From positions 16,947,462 to 17,011,461 of the forward strand of contig NC_061818.1 in NCBI RefSeq assembly GCF_021462225.1: a stretch of DNA of 64,000 nucleotides, read 5' to 3'. Origin of the DNA: Girardinichthys multiradiatus. Lineage: Eukaryota; Chordata; Actinopteri; Cyprinodontiformes; Goodeidae. A model generated the notes under the pieces. It did not search any database. It saw nothing but the letters and a program-made list of their open reading frames with translations, and was not told the DNA's origin. Positions within the stretch are counted from its first letter, which is position 1, and each line of letters begins with the position of its first letter. Position numbers and translations under genes: made by a program. Shown here piece after piece: positions 1 through 11,908 of this stretch.

Positions 1-620
1 TCACAAATACATGCTCACAATCAGCACTCTGACAGAAAACACGTCTACTAGCAAAGCAGAGGACAGTTTTACATACAGCTGATGGAAAAAAAAGTCAAAG
101 AACTGTTTGGGATGAACCGGAAACCTTTAACAAAACTGATAGGCCATCTTAATCTACATATATTTTAATAAACATGGATTTATGTAGCAATTTAAGGTTG
201 CTCAGTCAATAACCAGACCAGATCTGTTCACTTACATATTTTTGATGGATCAGAAAAAGCGGTGAGAAACAAGACAATGTCCTTCAACCCCTGTAAAACC
301 CACCCAACATGAACAATGTTCAATGTAAACACTAGTTTAATCATTTTCTTTAGTTTATGTCATGGAGATTGACCAAAGCTGAAACCTGTTCTCTTCACAC
401 TAAAAACTTGTTTTGTATACAACAACTAGAGTTTATTAAAGACAGTTTTAACAATAAATTCATATTTTTCTCCTGTGCTGCCCTCATTCACCCATAGTTC
501 AATGTGATCTAGATAAAACTGTTTCTATCTAAGTCATACAGTCTCTGAACAAAGTACAGAGATTAATCATCAATAGAGTGTAATGAACTGAAACATTGTA
601 AACACATGGCCTCAGATCTG
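1..620. other. No recognisable feature
   Basis: AT-rich sequence with stop codons in all frames. I see no exon, RNA gene or clear repeat end here. Confidence 0.5.
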
Positions 621-1016
621 GCACAGCTCCTGGCTAAAGTCTTTACCCTTTTTACTTTTTGCCAGGGTCCAATTCCAGATTTCAACATTTTATTGGGATT
701 CGTCGTGTGGAAACTTTAAAACTGCTTTAAAAATAAGAATCTAAGAAAATGTGGCATGCATTTGTATTCAACCCCGCTGAGTCAATACTTCATACAACCA
801 CCTTCCTCTGCTACTACAGCTGCAAGTCTTTTAGGCTGTGTCTCTACCAGCTTTGCGCTTCTAGAGACGGAGTGTTTTACCTCTTCTTTGCAACATCACA
901 TAAACTCCGTTAGATTACACTGACCATCAACTTTCAAGTCCTGCACAGATTGATTTACATATATTTAGGTTTGGATTTGATTAGACCATTCTAAAGCTTG
1001 ATTATGCTTTGATCTA

Positions 1017-2626
1017 CAGGTCCTTCTCAAAATATTAGCATATTGTGATAAAGTTCATTATTTTCCATAATGTCATGATGAAAATTTAACATTCATATAT
1101 TTTAGATTCATTGCACACTAACTGAAATATTTCAGGTCTTTTATTGTCTTAATACGGATGATTTTGGCATACAGCTCATGAAAACCCCAAATTCCTATCT
1201 CACAAAATTAGCATATCATTAAAAGGGTCTCTAAACGAGCTATGAACCTAATCATCTGAATCAACGACTTAACTCTAAACACCTGCAAAAGATTCCTGAG
1301 GCCTTTAAAACTCCCAGCCTGGTTCATCACTCAAAACCCCAATCATGGGTAAGACTGCCGACCTGACTGCTGTCCAGAAGGCCACTATTGACACCCTCAA
1401 GCAAGAGGGTAAGACACAGAAAGACATTTCTGAATGAATAGGCTGTTCCCAGAGTGCTGTATCAAGGCACCTCAGTGGGAAGTCTGTGGGAAGGAAAAAG
1501 TGTGGCAGAAAACGGTGCACAACGAGAAGAGGTGACCAGACCCTGAGGAAGATTGTGGAGAAGGGCCGATTCCAGACCTTGGGGGACCTGCGGAAGCAGT
1601 GGACTGAGTCTGGAGTAGAAACATCCAGAGCCACCGTGCACAGGCGTGTGCAGGAAATGGGCTACAGGTGCCGCATTCCCCACGTCAAGCCACTTTTGAA
1701 CCAGAAACAGCGGCAGAAGCGCCTGACCTGGGCTACAGAGAAGCAGCACTGGACTGTTGCTCAGTGGTCCAAAGTACTTTTTTCAGATGAAAGCAAATTC
1801 TGCATGTCATTCGGAAATCAAGGTGCCAGAGTCTGGAGGAAGACTGGGGAGAAGGAAATGCCAAAATGCCAGAAGTCCAATGTCAAGTACCCACAGTCAG
1901 TGATGGTCTGGGGTGCCGTGTCAGCTGCTGGGGTTGGTCCACTGTGTTTTATCAAGGGCAGGGTCAATGCAGCTAGCTATCAGGAGATTTTGGAGCACTT
2001 CATGCTTCCATCTGCTGAAAAGCTTTATGGAGATGAAGATTTCATTTTTCAGCACGACCTGGCACCTGCTCACAGTGCCAAAACCACTGGTAAATGGTTT
2101 ACTGACCATGGTATTACTGTGCTCAATTGGCCTGCCAACTCTCTTGACCTGAACCCCATAGAGAATCTGTGGGATATTGTGAAGAGAACGTTGAGAGACT
2201 CAAGACCCAACACTCTGGATGAGCTAAAGGCCGCTATCGAAGCATCCTGGGCCTCCATAAGACCTCAGCAGTGCCACAGGCTGATTGCCTCTATGCCACG
2301 CCGCATTGAAGCAGTCATTTCTGCAAAAAGATTCCCGACCAAGTATTGAGTGCATAACTGTACATGATTATTTGAAGGTTGACGTTTTTTGTATTAAAAA
2401 CACTTTTCTTTTATTGGTCGGATGAAATATGCTAATTTTGTGAGATAGGAATTTTGGGTTTTCATGAGCTGTATGCCACAATCATCCGTATTAAGACAAT
2501 AAAAGACCTGAAATATTTCAGTTAGTGTGCAATGAATCTAAAATATATGAATGTTACATTTTCATCATGACATTATGGAAAATAATGAACTTTATCACAA
2601 TATGTTAATTTTTTGAGAAGGACCTG
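1017..2626 (+). mobile_element. Tc1/mariner element, copy A, full length
   Basis: The element starts CAGGTCCTTCTC and ends with the inverted complement, flanked by TA at 1015-1016 and 2627-2628. The terminal inverted repeats are about 200 bp each (1017-1220 and 2425-2626). A second TTAGCATAT-type motif lies at the inner end of each repeat, the IR/DR layout typical of fish Tc1 elements. It is about 1.61 kb and encodes a single transposase. The same family occurs at 53004-53408 (fragment) and 55880-57421 (intact frame). Confidence 0.95.
1345..2349 (+). pseudogene. Tc1 transposase, copy A, one nonsense codon
   Basis: This is a Tc1-family DDE transposase of 334 codons that would cut and paste the surrounding element. 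The ATG at 1345 matches the start of the intact relative at 56139. Codon 31 is TGA (1435-1437) where the relative has CGA, a CpG-type C-to-T change. It falls in the N-terminal helix-turn-helix DNA-binding region. After that the frame is open to the normal stop. The first Asp (in FSDESKF), the second Asp (in FQHDLAPAHS) and the third acidic residue, Glu (GAG at 2161-2163), are all kept. The Pro of the usual SPDLNP motif is Leu here. Only one codon blocks full-length translation, so the copy is young but should make no functional enzyme unless the stop is read through. Confidence 0.93.
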
Positions 2627-2633
2627 TATGGCT

Positions 2634-2885
2634 GAATGTTTAAATGGTAAATGGCCTGTACTTGTATAGCACCTTATCAAGTCCCCAGAGACCCCAAAGG
2701 GCTTCACTCTACATTCAGTCATCCACCCATTCACACACGCATTCACACACACATTCACACACTGACAGAAGTGAGGCTGCCATACACAGGCGCCTCTGAC
2801 CACCATCAGTAGCCAAGGCAGGTAAAGTGTCTTGCCCAAGGACACAATGAAACAGACAGCGGGGGCTCGAACTGGCAACCCATCC
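2634..2885. repeat. SINE-like dispersed fish repeat
   Basis: It begins near 'aaatggtaaatggcctgt' and runs through CA-rich 'attcacacac' repeats to 'ggctcgaactggcaaccc', which resembles a Pol III B-box. I know this type of sequence as a common dispersed repeat in teleosts, but I cannot name the family. C and G runs follow (2882-2893, 2961-2971). Confidence 0.5.
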
Positions 2886-3444
2886 CCCCCCCCCAATATT
2901 TTCAGCTGTTTTTAGCTCCTTTGATGGTTTTATCAGCTCTGGTCAGTTTTCTTCGCCTCTTGGGGGGGGGGGAATAAAGGGTCCCCATAGCATAATGCTG
3001 CCACTTCCATGTTTCACTGTGATGCTGGTGTGTTCATTGTAATGTCTGGTGGTAGTTTTCCTCCACAATTAGTGTTTAGCTTGTACAGCAATGAGTTAAA
3101 TTCTGGTCTTTGATCTGTTTTGTGACCTAACCTCTCTGCCGTTTCTCTGATGTTCTCTGAGGCCTTCAAAGAGCAGCTGAATTTATGCTGAGATTAAATT
3201 ACAGACAGCCAGCCTCTGTTTAATAAGAAGGTAATTCGTTGCACCCAGAATTTGAGTTGTACGAAAAAAGAACTGTGCAACTGTCTTGGTCTTTGACATA
3301 AAATCCCAATAAAATACTTAAAGTTCAAGAATACTTTTGTAGTTTGGGCATCATATGATCCCAGAGTGGAATTTAACTCGACAAACCTAGATGTTACCAT
3401 CAGAGTCCAGTAAGAATAATTTAAACATCCTTTTGCTCTTTTAG

Positions 3445-4531
3445 CTGGATGAAGAAGAGTCCGTCAGCACGCGCTCAGTCACTCTACTCTCTGGCCAAAG
3501 GCTTAGAATCCAAGAAGAAAGATGTTTCTGCATCAGTCAGCACCCAGCTGGGGGTTTCAGTGGATGAAGCTGATAAAGAGGTGGAGCTCAGCATTGCCAG
3601 GCTCAACGTTTGGGCAGCTTACTGTGACAAAGTACAAGGTGGATCCCTGGTGAGGCCTTTAGAGGTTATTCAGTTATAAACCTCTACAATGCAGCATGTG
3701 AATGGAACGAGCAGTTTCCACTGATGTTAATAGATCATTATACTCCTTTGGTTCACCATCTTCCTCTCTTCCTCAGCCCATTCCACAGTCAGGTGCTGCT
3801 CTCTCCTTCCCTGAAGCCCTGGGGGTTGTTGGGATCATCTTACCCGACAAAGCTCCCCTCCTCTCCATGGTAACGGTTCTTGGGGCAGCCATTGCCACAG
3901 GCAACGCAGTTATCCTGGTCCCCAGTCAGACGTTTCCGCTCCCTGCCTTGGCTTTCATTCAGGTGAAAGAGAAACCTAACTCTGATGAGGACTTTGGATC
4001 ATCTTTGTTTAAACTAATAAATAACAGAGTTAAACCAATAGAAACAAGGATTTTAAATATTTTTATGACGTCAAGATCTCATTTTGAAACAGTATTGATT
4101 TCAAGCATGATTTCTTTCTTCCTCTTCCTCATCAGGTGCTTCAGTCCTCAGACCTGCCAGCAGGCCTGGTAAACATCATCACAGGAAATCGAGACCAGCT
4201 CACAGTGGCTCTGGCTAATCACAGCGTCATCAAGGCTATCTGGTACTGGGGCCGTGCTGAGGTGAGGACAACATTCTAGGCTTATTAAGTATAATAACAA
4301 ACACTACATACCGTGTAATCCCAGCCTGTACTCTCTGGTGTGTTGCTTTAGGGTTGTCAGTACCTCCAGTACACCTGCACCAGCCCGCTGAAAACCCTGC
4401 GACTCTTCTGCCAAAAGGACGGGGAGGAGAGCGATGCAGGGATGGACTGGGCTCAGTCTCATCCTTCTCTGCTGGAGGATTTGTGGAGAAATGCTGTCCA
4501 GTGGAAAAGTGTGTGGATTCCCACTGCATGA
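3445..4531 (+). CDS. Aldehyde dehydrogenase family 16 member A1-like, last four coding exons
   Basis: Four exons with AG/GT borders in matching phase: 3445-3649, 3777-3962, 4136-4261 and 4352-4531 (stop TGA 4529-4531). Together they give about 231 residues of ALDH fold from the C-terminal part of the protein. Motifs include FPEALGVVGIILPDKAPLL, the nucleotide-binding-type stretch GAAIATGNAVILVPS and LPAGLVNIITGNRDQL. ALDH16 proteins carry two ALDH-like modules, and the second is often catalytically dead. No cysteine in the usual active-site context is visible here; the corresponding stretch reads GCQYLQYTC. The upstream exons lie before 3445 and are not seen. They may be outside the window, because 621-3400 is transposon debris. 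A weak poly(A) signal ATTAAA is at 4738-4743. The family is recognised from memory of the domain, not from a search. Confidence 0.82.
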
Positions 4532-4743
4532 GACATTTAGAGGACAACTTTAGTCAGCGTCGTCCTAAAGAGATAACAGAAGTATGTTAGATTGTTAGTT
4601 ATGGCAGGAGGAGGGAAGAGATGGGATGTTTTGATGGTTACTTATTAACAGCAATACTCGAGATGATCTAGGCACTTTTTACAGTCTGTCCAAATATGTC
4701 AAATATATCAGGATGAGGTTTTTTTTTTTTCACTGTGATTAAA

Positions 4744-6050
4744 AATGACCAGAGCCAGTAATTCTCCATGCCAAAGTTAAAAGTTCAATGCAAACACAGA
4801 ACAATACCAACATCATATCATAATTTGCAAAAGAAACACGATGTATTCTTTGTCAAAAGAATTTCATTTTCTCTGGGTTTATCAGTGTTACATACATTCT
4901 GGATCACTTCCATTTTGGTTCTGGTTGTCTCTCAGAATCTGTAGAAAATACAGACAGTTGCAAATCAGTAGGTTTTCTACGTCCATTCTTGGTTATGGTG
5001 TTAATTGTTTTAGTTAATTTACCTTCATTTGGACCTAAATGCAGTACTTTTATGACTAGCCTTTTGTTGAAACATCACCGTGTTATTGAATACAGTACCC
5101 TGCTATAGTACTGAGGATCTATGTGATAGATCAGCACAAAGCAGTGCATCATTATGAAGTAAAGGGGAAAAGAAACAATCTATTACACCTAAACATCAGA
5201 TCATTTGTTTGTCTTGTCTCTTACATGGCTTGTAACAAACTGTAAATGGGACTTCATATGGCTTTCCTCATAACTCCAACTAGTTAGAGTTAACTCTCTG
5301 TTGTTAGGTGTCTTCCAAACCCACCGATTTGTATGAAGGCAAAAAAAAAGTTCAATTTTAGTTTCACAAATCTGAAATCTACAGTGCTACCGAACGTATA
5401 GGGTCACGGCACCAACCACTAACTGCTTAAATGGCTGAGCTTAGTCTTCCCAGAAGGCCCTTTGGTAAGAACAGTGATATTTTTATGGAACGGTGCCTGC
5501 ACTTGTGACCAATTATAAACAGGCTGTTAATGACTTAGCAAAACCAAAAATGCTAACTCAGCTCAGTACTTTTTGCTGGTATGTCTTTATTACTGTACAG
5601 TAAAACTGTAACTTAGAGCCATGGGTTTATTATGCAGTGAAAACATTTCCCAGAATATCTGAAAACCTATGCTAAAATTGTGAAATGAAATATATTTTAA
5701 ATTTTTCTTACCACAGACTCTCCTCATAAACCATAAATTAAAGGAGAATTACACAAAGTATGCAATCTTTTTTGTAACTTGATTTTTTTTTTACTGAATA
5801 ATCTTATTTTAATCTTCATGATTACCAGATCTCTTAGATTTCTTGCCTTGAGTTTAGTAAATCAGAGTTTAAATTTATTATTATTTTATATTCATTAACC
5901 CAGAAATTTGCAAACATATGAAAGCTAATCTGCTAAATTGTGTGCTGGTTAGCATTATGCATTTGGACTTGATGTTAGTATTAGTATACGTTGTAGTCGT
6001 TACATACAGAAGTTTACGTGTTTTAACGTCCACACTAGGAAAATAGATTG
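4744..6050. other. No recognisable feature
   Basis: Intergenic AT-rich sequence after the aldehyde dehydrogenase gene. No exon-like reading frame or repeat terminus is visible. Confidence 0.45.
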
Positions 6051-6420
6051 TGTTAAAATAGTGCTTAAATCACTCCTCTGGCTTCCTGTTTGTCAAAGAA
6101 TAGATTTTAAAATAATGTAAAGCACAAAATGGTCTTATGCCTTAATTGATTTCAGAGTTGCTTCTCAAGTACAAACTATCTAGATCCCTCAGGTCTTCAG
6201 AGACCTACTCACTCAGCGTTCCTAGGGCCAGATATCAACAGGGTGAGGCAGCATTTAGTTTTTATGCATCTCAGATCTGGAACAAACTCTGAAAACCAAA
6301 ACTGTGCATGGTCTTTTGGATTCTTTAAATCAAGACTGGAAACCTTTACGTTTACTAGCTTTCATTCAAAGATTCTGACTAATGAACCGATCACTGATAA
6401 GTGATTGAAGTGTGAGACTG
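6051..6420 (+). repeat. Decayed LINE 3' coding end (L2/CR1-like)
   Basis: A broken plus-strand frame reads LLWLPVCQRIDFKI at about 6075-6115. Further on comes a stretch resembling GEAAFSFYASQIWN, followed by SLNQDWKP. This pattern is typical of the C-terminal end of L2/CR1-type reverse transcriptases in fish. Several stops and frameshifts are present. Confidence 0.55.
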
Positions 6421-6665
6421 AAGTTTAAATTGGCATTTTATGATTTGCTTATTTGTATGTGATGCTTTTAGGTGTTTGATATACATATAAAAGCAATGAA
6501 TAAAAAAAAAATAGCAAGAAATGGGTTTAGGTTTGAATGTATTGTGCATTTTTTCTTATTCAAAAAGGTCAACATTATACTTAAAGATTTAATTAAATAC
6601 TGTGAATTCAGTCATTTGAATGTATATATTTGTTGCATGTTTTTTGTAGCCATTAATATGCAGGT

Positions 6666-6720
6666 ATAATTCTAACTGGCTATTTACCCAGTTAGAATTA
6701 TAAAAAAAAAAAAAAAAAAA
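6666..6720. repeat. Perfect 14-bp hairpin followed by poly(A)
   Basis: ATAATTCTAACTGG at 6666-6679 is exactly complementary to CCAGTTAGAATTAT at 6688-6701, with an 8-nt loop. A run of about 19 A follows directly. It may be the end of a small mobile element. No function is assigned. Confidence 0.6.
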
Positions 6721-7020
6721 GGCCTTTGAGCATCGTCCATAAATATTCTGAAGGGTTGGCATCTGGACTTCAGGAAGGCAATTACAGAAGCTTATTGTTA
6801 GCCTGCTTCATCCATTCCAAAACCCGATTGCATTTGTGTTTGGAATCATTGTCCTGTTAATTTTGATTTAAAGTTATGTTAATTGATTTGGCTTTAGATC
6901 TCTTTATTATTATACCCGCTTTGTGCAGTGCACCAGTACCACTGGCAGTAAGAACACCCCACACCATGATGCTGCCACTAACATGATTGACAGTTTATAC
7001 AGTGTTCTTTATGTTTGAAA
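6721..7020 (-). repeat. Tc1-like remnant
   Basis: 'caccatgatgctgccac' near 6965 and 'ggaatcattgtcctgtt' near 6845 are relics of the minus-sense Tc1 transposase region. Decayed, with no frame. Confidence 0.5.
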
Positions 7021-8874
7021 GTCATACGTTTTCTCCTTGAAGCATACTGTTGTCATTGTGGCTAGATAGTTCAATCTTTTCTCTTTCTTCAAACGTTTTT
7101 TGGCCTGTGCCTGTGTATGCTGTGTGTGGCTGATTTCTGTTGAGTAGGTGCTTATTTTTATATCAAAACCCACTCTGTCTGTGGCAGCGTGCAGTAAAAT
7201 CCACTTTACTGTGGACGGAGAGGCAGGAGTCCCTGCAGTTTCAAGTTGTCCGTTGCATAATTGAACAACATGAACCAAAAGGATGTGCTCCGAGCATCTC
7301 ATTTTCAGAAACCAGTTTTGCTTCCTTTTATTCGTCTCTCAAAGTGCTTCCAGCCAGCAGACTGCTGAGGTAAACACATCTAGGGTCACATGATCTCCTC
7401 CCTCTGCTTGCTGCTCTCTTACCCAAAGAGGAACAAAGTAAAAAGGAATGTAACTGAGAGGCTGAGGAATGCTGATTTAGAACAGTGACTCAGCACTTTG
7501 CTGAATCATACCGTGCTTCTGTAAAAGGCTGACTCATCGTGTCATGAGTGCACAGAAAAACACATACAAGGATGTTATCAGAAATGCAGAGTCACTGTGA
7601 GTTTAGCACTTGGAAAAAGGGTAAATATAGATGTGCTTGTTAGTGATATTTAGTGATAAGTTTTGAAAAACAATATATAGTCCATTTCTGCTTAATTTCC
7701 CAGTTTGTCCATTTAATTAAAAGGGACAGTTTCCATTAATAAACATAAACACTTTAGTCTGTTGTGTAAAAAAAAGCCAGATTTAGCCTTACTAACTACA
7801 TTTCATCCGCAGCCTCTGGCAAATCGATGCTATAAAACTCAAAACAATGTTTCAGACCTATTCTATCCTACAAGGTCAGACTGACAGAATTTATGGTTAG
7901 GGTTTTCCTTCCAGAACATTTACTAGGCAGCAGATACTTTTCCCTTCTAAATGAAGATGTTAGGCAGCATGTTATGGAACAAGCTTGTATACACTTGGCA
8001 TTGTTCAGCATTAAGAAGGTTGGTAGCTTCACCTTCGTTTCATGGGGATTTTTGCCTCAAAGTGGAGATTACAAAACATTTCAAGAAACATAAACCAAAC
8101 TGAGAAGATGTTACATTTTATTATATGTATCCAAATTACATGTGATATCTAATTAAAAACTTGGTATTAGCACCACTTATGGCATAAATCATCTCAAGCC
8201 AACCTAATGCCAAGAAACAATCACATTTGTAAGACTTTTCATTTAGCAGTTATTCATTCACCTTTATTTCACAACAATAGGGTGTTCTACATGAGTTGCA
8301 ATTGAAAAAACATTATCTTTTCTATTCTTTCACTGACTCAGTTTTCCACGAAGCTATGAAACTAAAGTGGAAAAGACAACTAGGAAACAAGATATTTGTC
8401 ACCTAACACCACCTGAAACCGAAGGATCAATAAAAGTTTAAATAGATAGTACAACTTAAGGTGTCATGTAAATAATTCATCTGAAAGGTCTGTAATGTCT
8501 CTCAGGGCAACTTGAAACCAAAGCTGAGTATTTCCTAAGAAGGGTCAATTCCCTTTAAATGCTACAGTCACTCACATGTCTGCACTTTGTCCTTGAACCT
8601 GAGCTAGGCTCTACAAAAGGTTTTTGCTGTATTTTCTGAACTTGGTTGTACTAAAGATTTTTTTCCTGTTAAAGAGTAGCTGTTTCTCTCCCCTGTCACC
8701 ATATGCTTGCTCAGGATGAGGGTTGAATTAAAGTAAAGATGCAATCTGCTCATTTTTTCTATTTAATCTGAATAATCTGTGCTATAATTGAAGATAAACT
8801 GTGTGCAATTAACTTTCAATCTTAATCTAATTTATGTTTGTAAGGAACTTTTTACAGGGAATTGCTTCTACTTT
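7021..8874. other. No recognisable feature
   Basis: I see no gene, RNA or repeat boundary. Short open frames here (for example 7140-7373 and 7893-8093) show no familiar motif and no splice-consistent neighbours. Confidence 0.4.
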
Positions 8875-9342
8875 CAGTACCTTGCAAAAGTATTTGTCAC
8901 ACCTTTTAAACTATAACTTCAATCTATTTCATTGAGATTTTTCAGGAAAGACAACACAAAGTGGTGCATGATTGAAGTTGAAAGAAACTGACTCATGATT
9001 TTCAAATTTAAAAAACTAACAATCCACATTACCATAAACACATCATTCCGATAGTGAAACACAGTGGAGGCAGCATCATGCTACAGGGATCCTTTTCTTC
9101 AGCAGGGTGATGGAAGCTAATAAGAGTTGATATAAAAACTAATAAAACTAAATGCAGTGCACTTCTGGAAGAAAATGTAATAGAGGAGGCCAAAGACTTG
9201 GGTGGAGCTTCATCTTCTAGCAGGAGGACTCTAAACAGAGGCCTATTACATAAAATCCAGGTAAAATACATGGAGGTTTTCTTGTACTGAAATGATCAAA
9301 TTTGAAACCATTCAAGGAGTATCAATACTTTTGCAAGTACTG
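8875..9342. mobile_element. Small Tc1-derived MITE
   Basis: A terminal CAGTACCTTGCAAAAGTATT-type sequence at the left end is mirrored at the right end by AATACTTTTGCAAGTACTG. The 468-bp interior keeps 'cagtggaggcagcatcatgc', a relic of the transposase catalytic region in plus sense. It is an internally deleted, non-coding derivative. Confidence 0.7.
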
Positions 9343-10485
9343 CAAGTGAAACGCAAGTGACTGTCCACTGTCTCTACATGCTCATCTAGGAGGAGTGAAT
9401 GCTGCAAGTCACTGACTGGATGCAATCTGCTGGGTTTCCTTACACAAAAAACGTTTTAATTAATTTCAAACTGTTAAACTAAAGTTGACTATTGTTTTAC
9501 AATAAATTGGATTGTATGTACTTGACTTGGTATCTGTATGATTTGATTAAATTGACTTTGTAAATTGGCTTGAGACGACATGTTAATTGGCACTATATAA
9601 ATAAACTGTATGGAAAATAAGTTAATATATATATATATATCCATCCCTAACAAAGTGAAATATATACTGTATATAAAAGATAATATTCACTGACAAGAAG
9701 CTGATTAGTAATGTACGGATTTCCACTGCAGGCTTTCCCAAATTACAGGTCCTAAATGGTCATTCTGCTTTGTGACTATCTGGGACGATGACATCACAAG
9801 AGGCCCACGAGTCTTAATGGCAGTAATACAGAATACAGTAAACACTTCGAAATAGTTTTTCTAATTAAAAATGTAAATAAAAGGTTAGAAATGGCAAGAA
9901 AAATCCAACTAAAATTTTCAACTACAAAAGTTCTAAAAAGATCTCTTTGTGCCTCATGTGATGCCACCAAAGTGTGAAGGCTTATGGGAGGGTGATTTTT
10001 GCCTTTATTAAACAACACTTTACAACAAAATAGAAAAAAATAGAGGCTGAACATGCCATATTTCTTCATGTTTCAAACTATATCAAAAATGAGTTCTGTT
10101 GATCTTACAGAAAGGTCTTGGTATTTGTGTTAAAGATAAGGTGTCTCGAGGTTCCTAAATGTGCTTGCAAAATGCAACAATGGTAGTTCCTCTACAGTTT
10201 AACCCTCACTAGGAGAAAGTTAACATCCTAGTTCATAAAGTTTCCACATATTATTCCTTGGTTTAATGATTCTGCCATGACATGGTGTCTGAGGTGTTTT
10301 CTGCTTTGTAATGTCTCGCAACACTGCTCTGGTATTGAGTAAAGCTATTAAAATCACACTGGTTGTAATGCCACATCAGCAGTTTTAAAAGTCATGTGGT
10401 GCTTTGGAGGGTAAAATAAGTTCCGTTTAGTAGATTTGTGCTGTGTCATAAAATCAGCTACTGTATTTCAATTCAGGTCTATATG
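9343..10485. other. No recognisable feature
   Basis: Holds a short (TA)n run near 9626-9640. Nothing else is recognised. Confidence 0.4.
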
Positions 10486-11000
10486 CAGTGGATCTCAAAG
10501 TATATGCACCCCTGTTAAAATCAAATTTTTGTGGTCAGAAAATGAAATCATGATAAATCATTTTATCATGATCTTAAAATGAGATATATTTTGTTCAAGT
10601 GAAAAAACAAAAACTCTATTAAGGTGGAAATGGAAAAGCTGCACTAACCCAGCTGAATCAGTGAACATCTTGAAACTAATACTTTAATGAAGCACCCTTT
10701 GGTTAATTTCAGCATTCATTCTTCTTTGGTCAGAGTCAAGTCCTTGAATTGACAATATTTACTCACTCTGACTTATACATGTTCTTCAGATACATCAGTG
10801 TGGGAACAGCTCCTGTTCATTGTTGCTTCAGGTTAACTTATAGATTTAGTTCCAGGCCATTCAAAATCTTTCTTTTTTCAAACACCAATCTTTCTTTTAA
10901 AAAGAGAAAAAAGTGTAGGAGCCTTTTTCAGTCAACTAGACAGCAGTGTGCAGCAACATTTTGGGAATAGGCCATGCTCCACCACCCTACGCTATCAACA
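10486..11000 (-). repeat. Tc1-like remnant
   Basis: It starts 'cagtggatctcaaagtat..cacccctgttaaaat', a decayed form of the terminal repeat also seen at 13274. The body includes 'gcattcattcttctttgg', a known pattern in old minus-sense Tc1 copies. The right end is not defined. Confidence 0.45.
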
Positions 11001-11600
11001 GCAGTAGACAACTGAGCTAGCTTCAGCACCTTTCTTATGGCATCTCATTAAGAGTGCCTTCAACTGTAGGAACAGTTTTTCACTGAACATGTTCTAAGTT
11101 TCGAAACTGTAATATTTTTTAAACCTTGTCATACCTTAATAACAGTAACCCATCCATGCTGTTCCAGCCAGTTAACTGCTTCCAAGGGTGAACGAGTTTG
11201 GTTTATCTAAGGCTGGATCAGTCTGCGTTAGTGGTTATTTTGCAGTCCAACCAGCTCCATGACAGTCCTCACTTAGTGGCTGCAAGGTCTCACCTTTGTG
11301 TATTTTATGATAGGAGACAGCACAGGGAACATACCAACACATTTAAATCAAGATTCATTTATTTATACTCCGTTCAGATGTGCTGTCTTTTTGTAATAAA
11401 GTCGTGTTCAAGCAAACTGGATTAAATTAACATCATTGCGCACATATTTCACACTGACAACAATTTCAATAAACTGCTACTCAGTTTACTTTATGAAACA
11501 CGTCGTTACGTGGCAACCTGTGGGCAGAAACATCAAGGTTCAGCATTTCCTTGAAGAAATAAAGGACAGAATGTAATTTAATCGTGTTTTGATTTACAGT
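11001..11600. other. Upstream flank of the ferritin gene
   Basis: No exon is recognised. It may hold distal regulatory sequence for the ferritin gene, but no clear site was picked out. Confidence 0.35.
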
Positions 11601-11625
11601 CTGCTTATCTCACCCTCGCTTGCTG

Positions 11626-11682
11626 ATTGGCGGAAACCTGCAGAGTCACGTATGTCACGTGGTCTGCCAAGCTGTATAAATA
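11626..11682 (+). promoter_or_regulatory. Ferritin core promoter: CCAAT, E-box, TATA
   Basis: An inverted CCAAT box (ATTGG, 11626-11630), an E-box CACGTG (11656-11661) and a TATA box TATAAATA (11675-11682) are stacked within 60 bp. Transcription would be expected to start about 30 bp after the TATA box, near 11705. That places the IRE roughly 30 nt from the cap, as translational control needs. The start site is inferred. Confidence 0.75.
11640..11649 (-). promoter_or_regulatory. Antioxidant response element (Nrf2/Maf site)
   Basis: On the minus strand this reads GTGACTCTGC, an exact match to the ARE core RTGACNNNGC. It lies 26 bp upstream of the TATA box. Ferritin genes are established Nrf2 targets, so the site fits oxidative-stress induction. 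Occupancy is inferred. Confidence 0.65.
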
Positions 11683-11731
11683 CAGAGGAGCGTCGGTAGC
11701 CATTTCAGACCGGGGAACAAAGCCTAAAGGA

Positions 11732-11761
11732 GTTCTTGCTTCAACAGTGTTTGGACGGAAC
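11732..11761 (+). ncRNA. Iron-responsive element (IRE) in ferritin 5' leader
   Basis: A stem-loop with the canonical CAGTGT hexaloop at 11745-11750. The upper stem is TTCAA (11740-11744) paired with TTGGA (11751-11755). The conserved unpaired C is at 11739, and the lower stem GTTCT pairs with GGAAC (to 11761). It is nearly identical to vertebrate ferritin IREs. In low iron, IRP1/IRP2 bind here and block 43S ribosome loading; high iron releases the block. It lies about 150 nt before the ATG and near the predicted cap. Confidence 0.95.
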
Positions 11762-11908
11762 CTCTTACATTTTGTTCCTGCATTTTCTTTGAGCCGAGCA
11801 GCCTGCGTCCCAGAGAAATTTCAATCCTGCTTCTACTTGAACACTACTAAAGAAGTCGACGTACAGCTTTATTTTTCTACATTTTTTCGTTAAGAAAAAC
11901 CAGCTAAG

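Larger units (their letters stand above)
621..3400 (-). repeat. Degenerate Tc1/mariner remnant hosting younger insertions
   Basis: The outer flanks (about 660-1015 and 2985-3400) read like the decayed minus-sense body of a fish Tc1 element. Traces include the stretch around 815-835 that ends in 'agctgcaagtct' and the 'gcataatgctgccac' stretch near 2990, which is the reverse complement of the transposase catalytic region. No open frame survives. The younger Tc1 copy at 1017-2626 and the SINE-like repeat at about 2634-2885 both sit inside it. The outer limits are approximate. Confidence 0.6.
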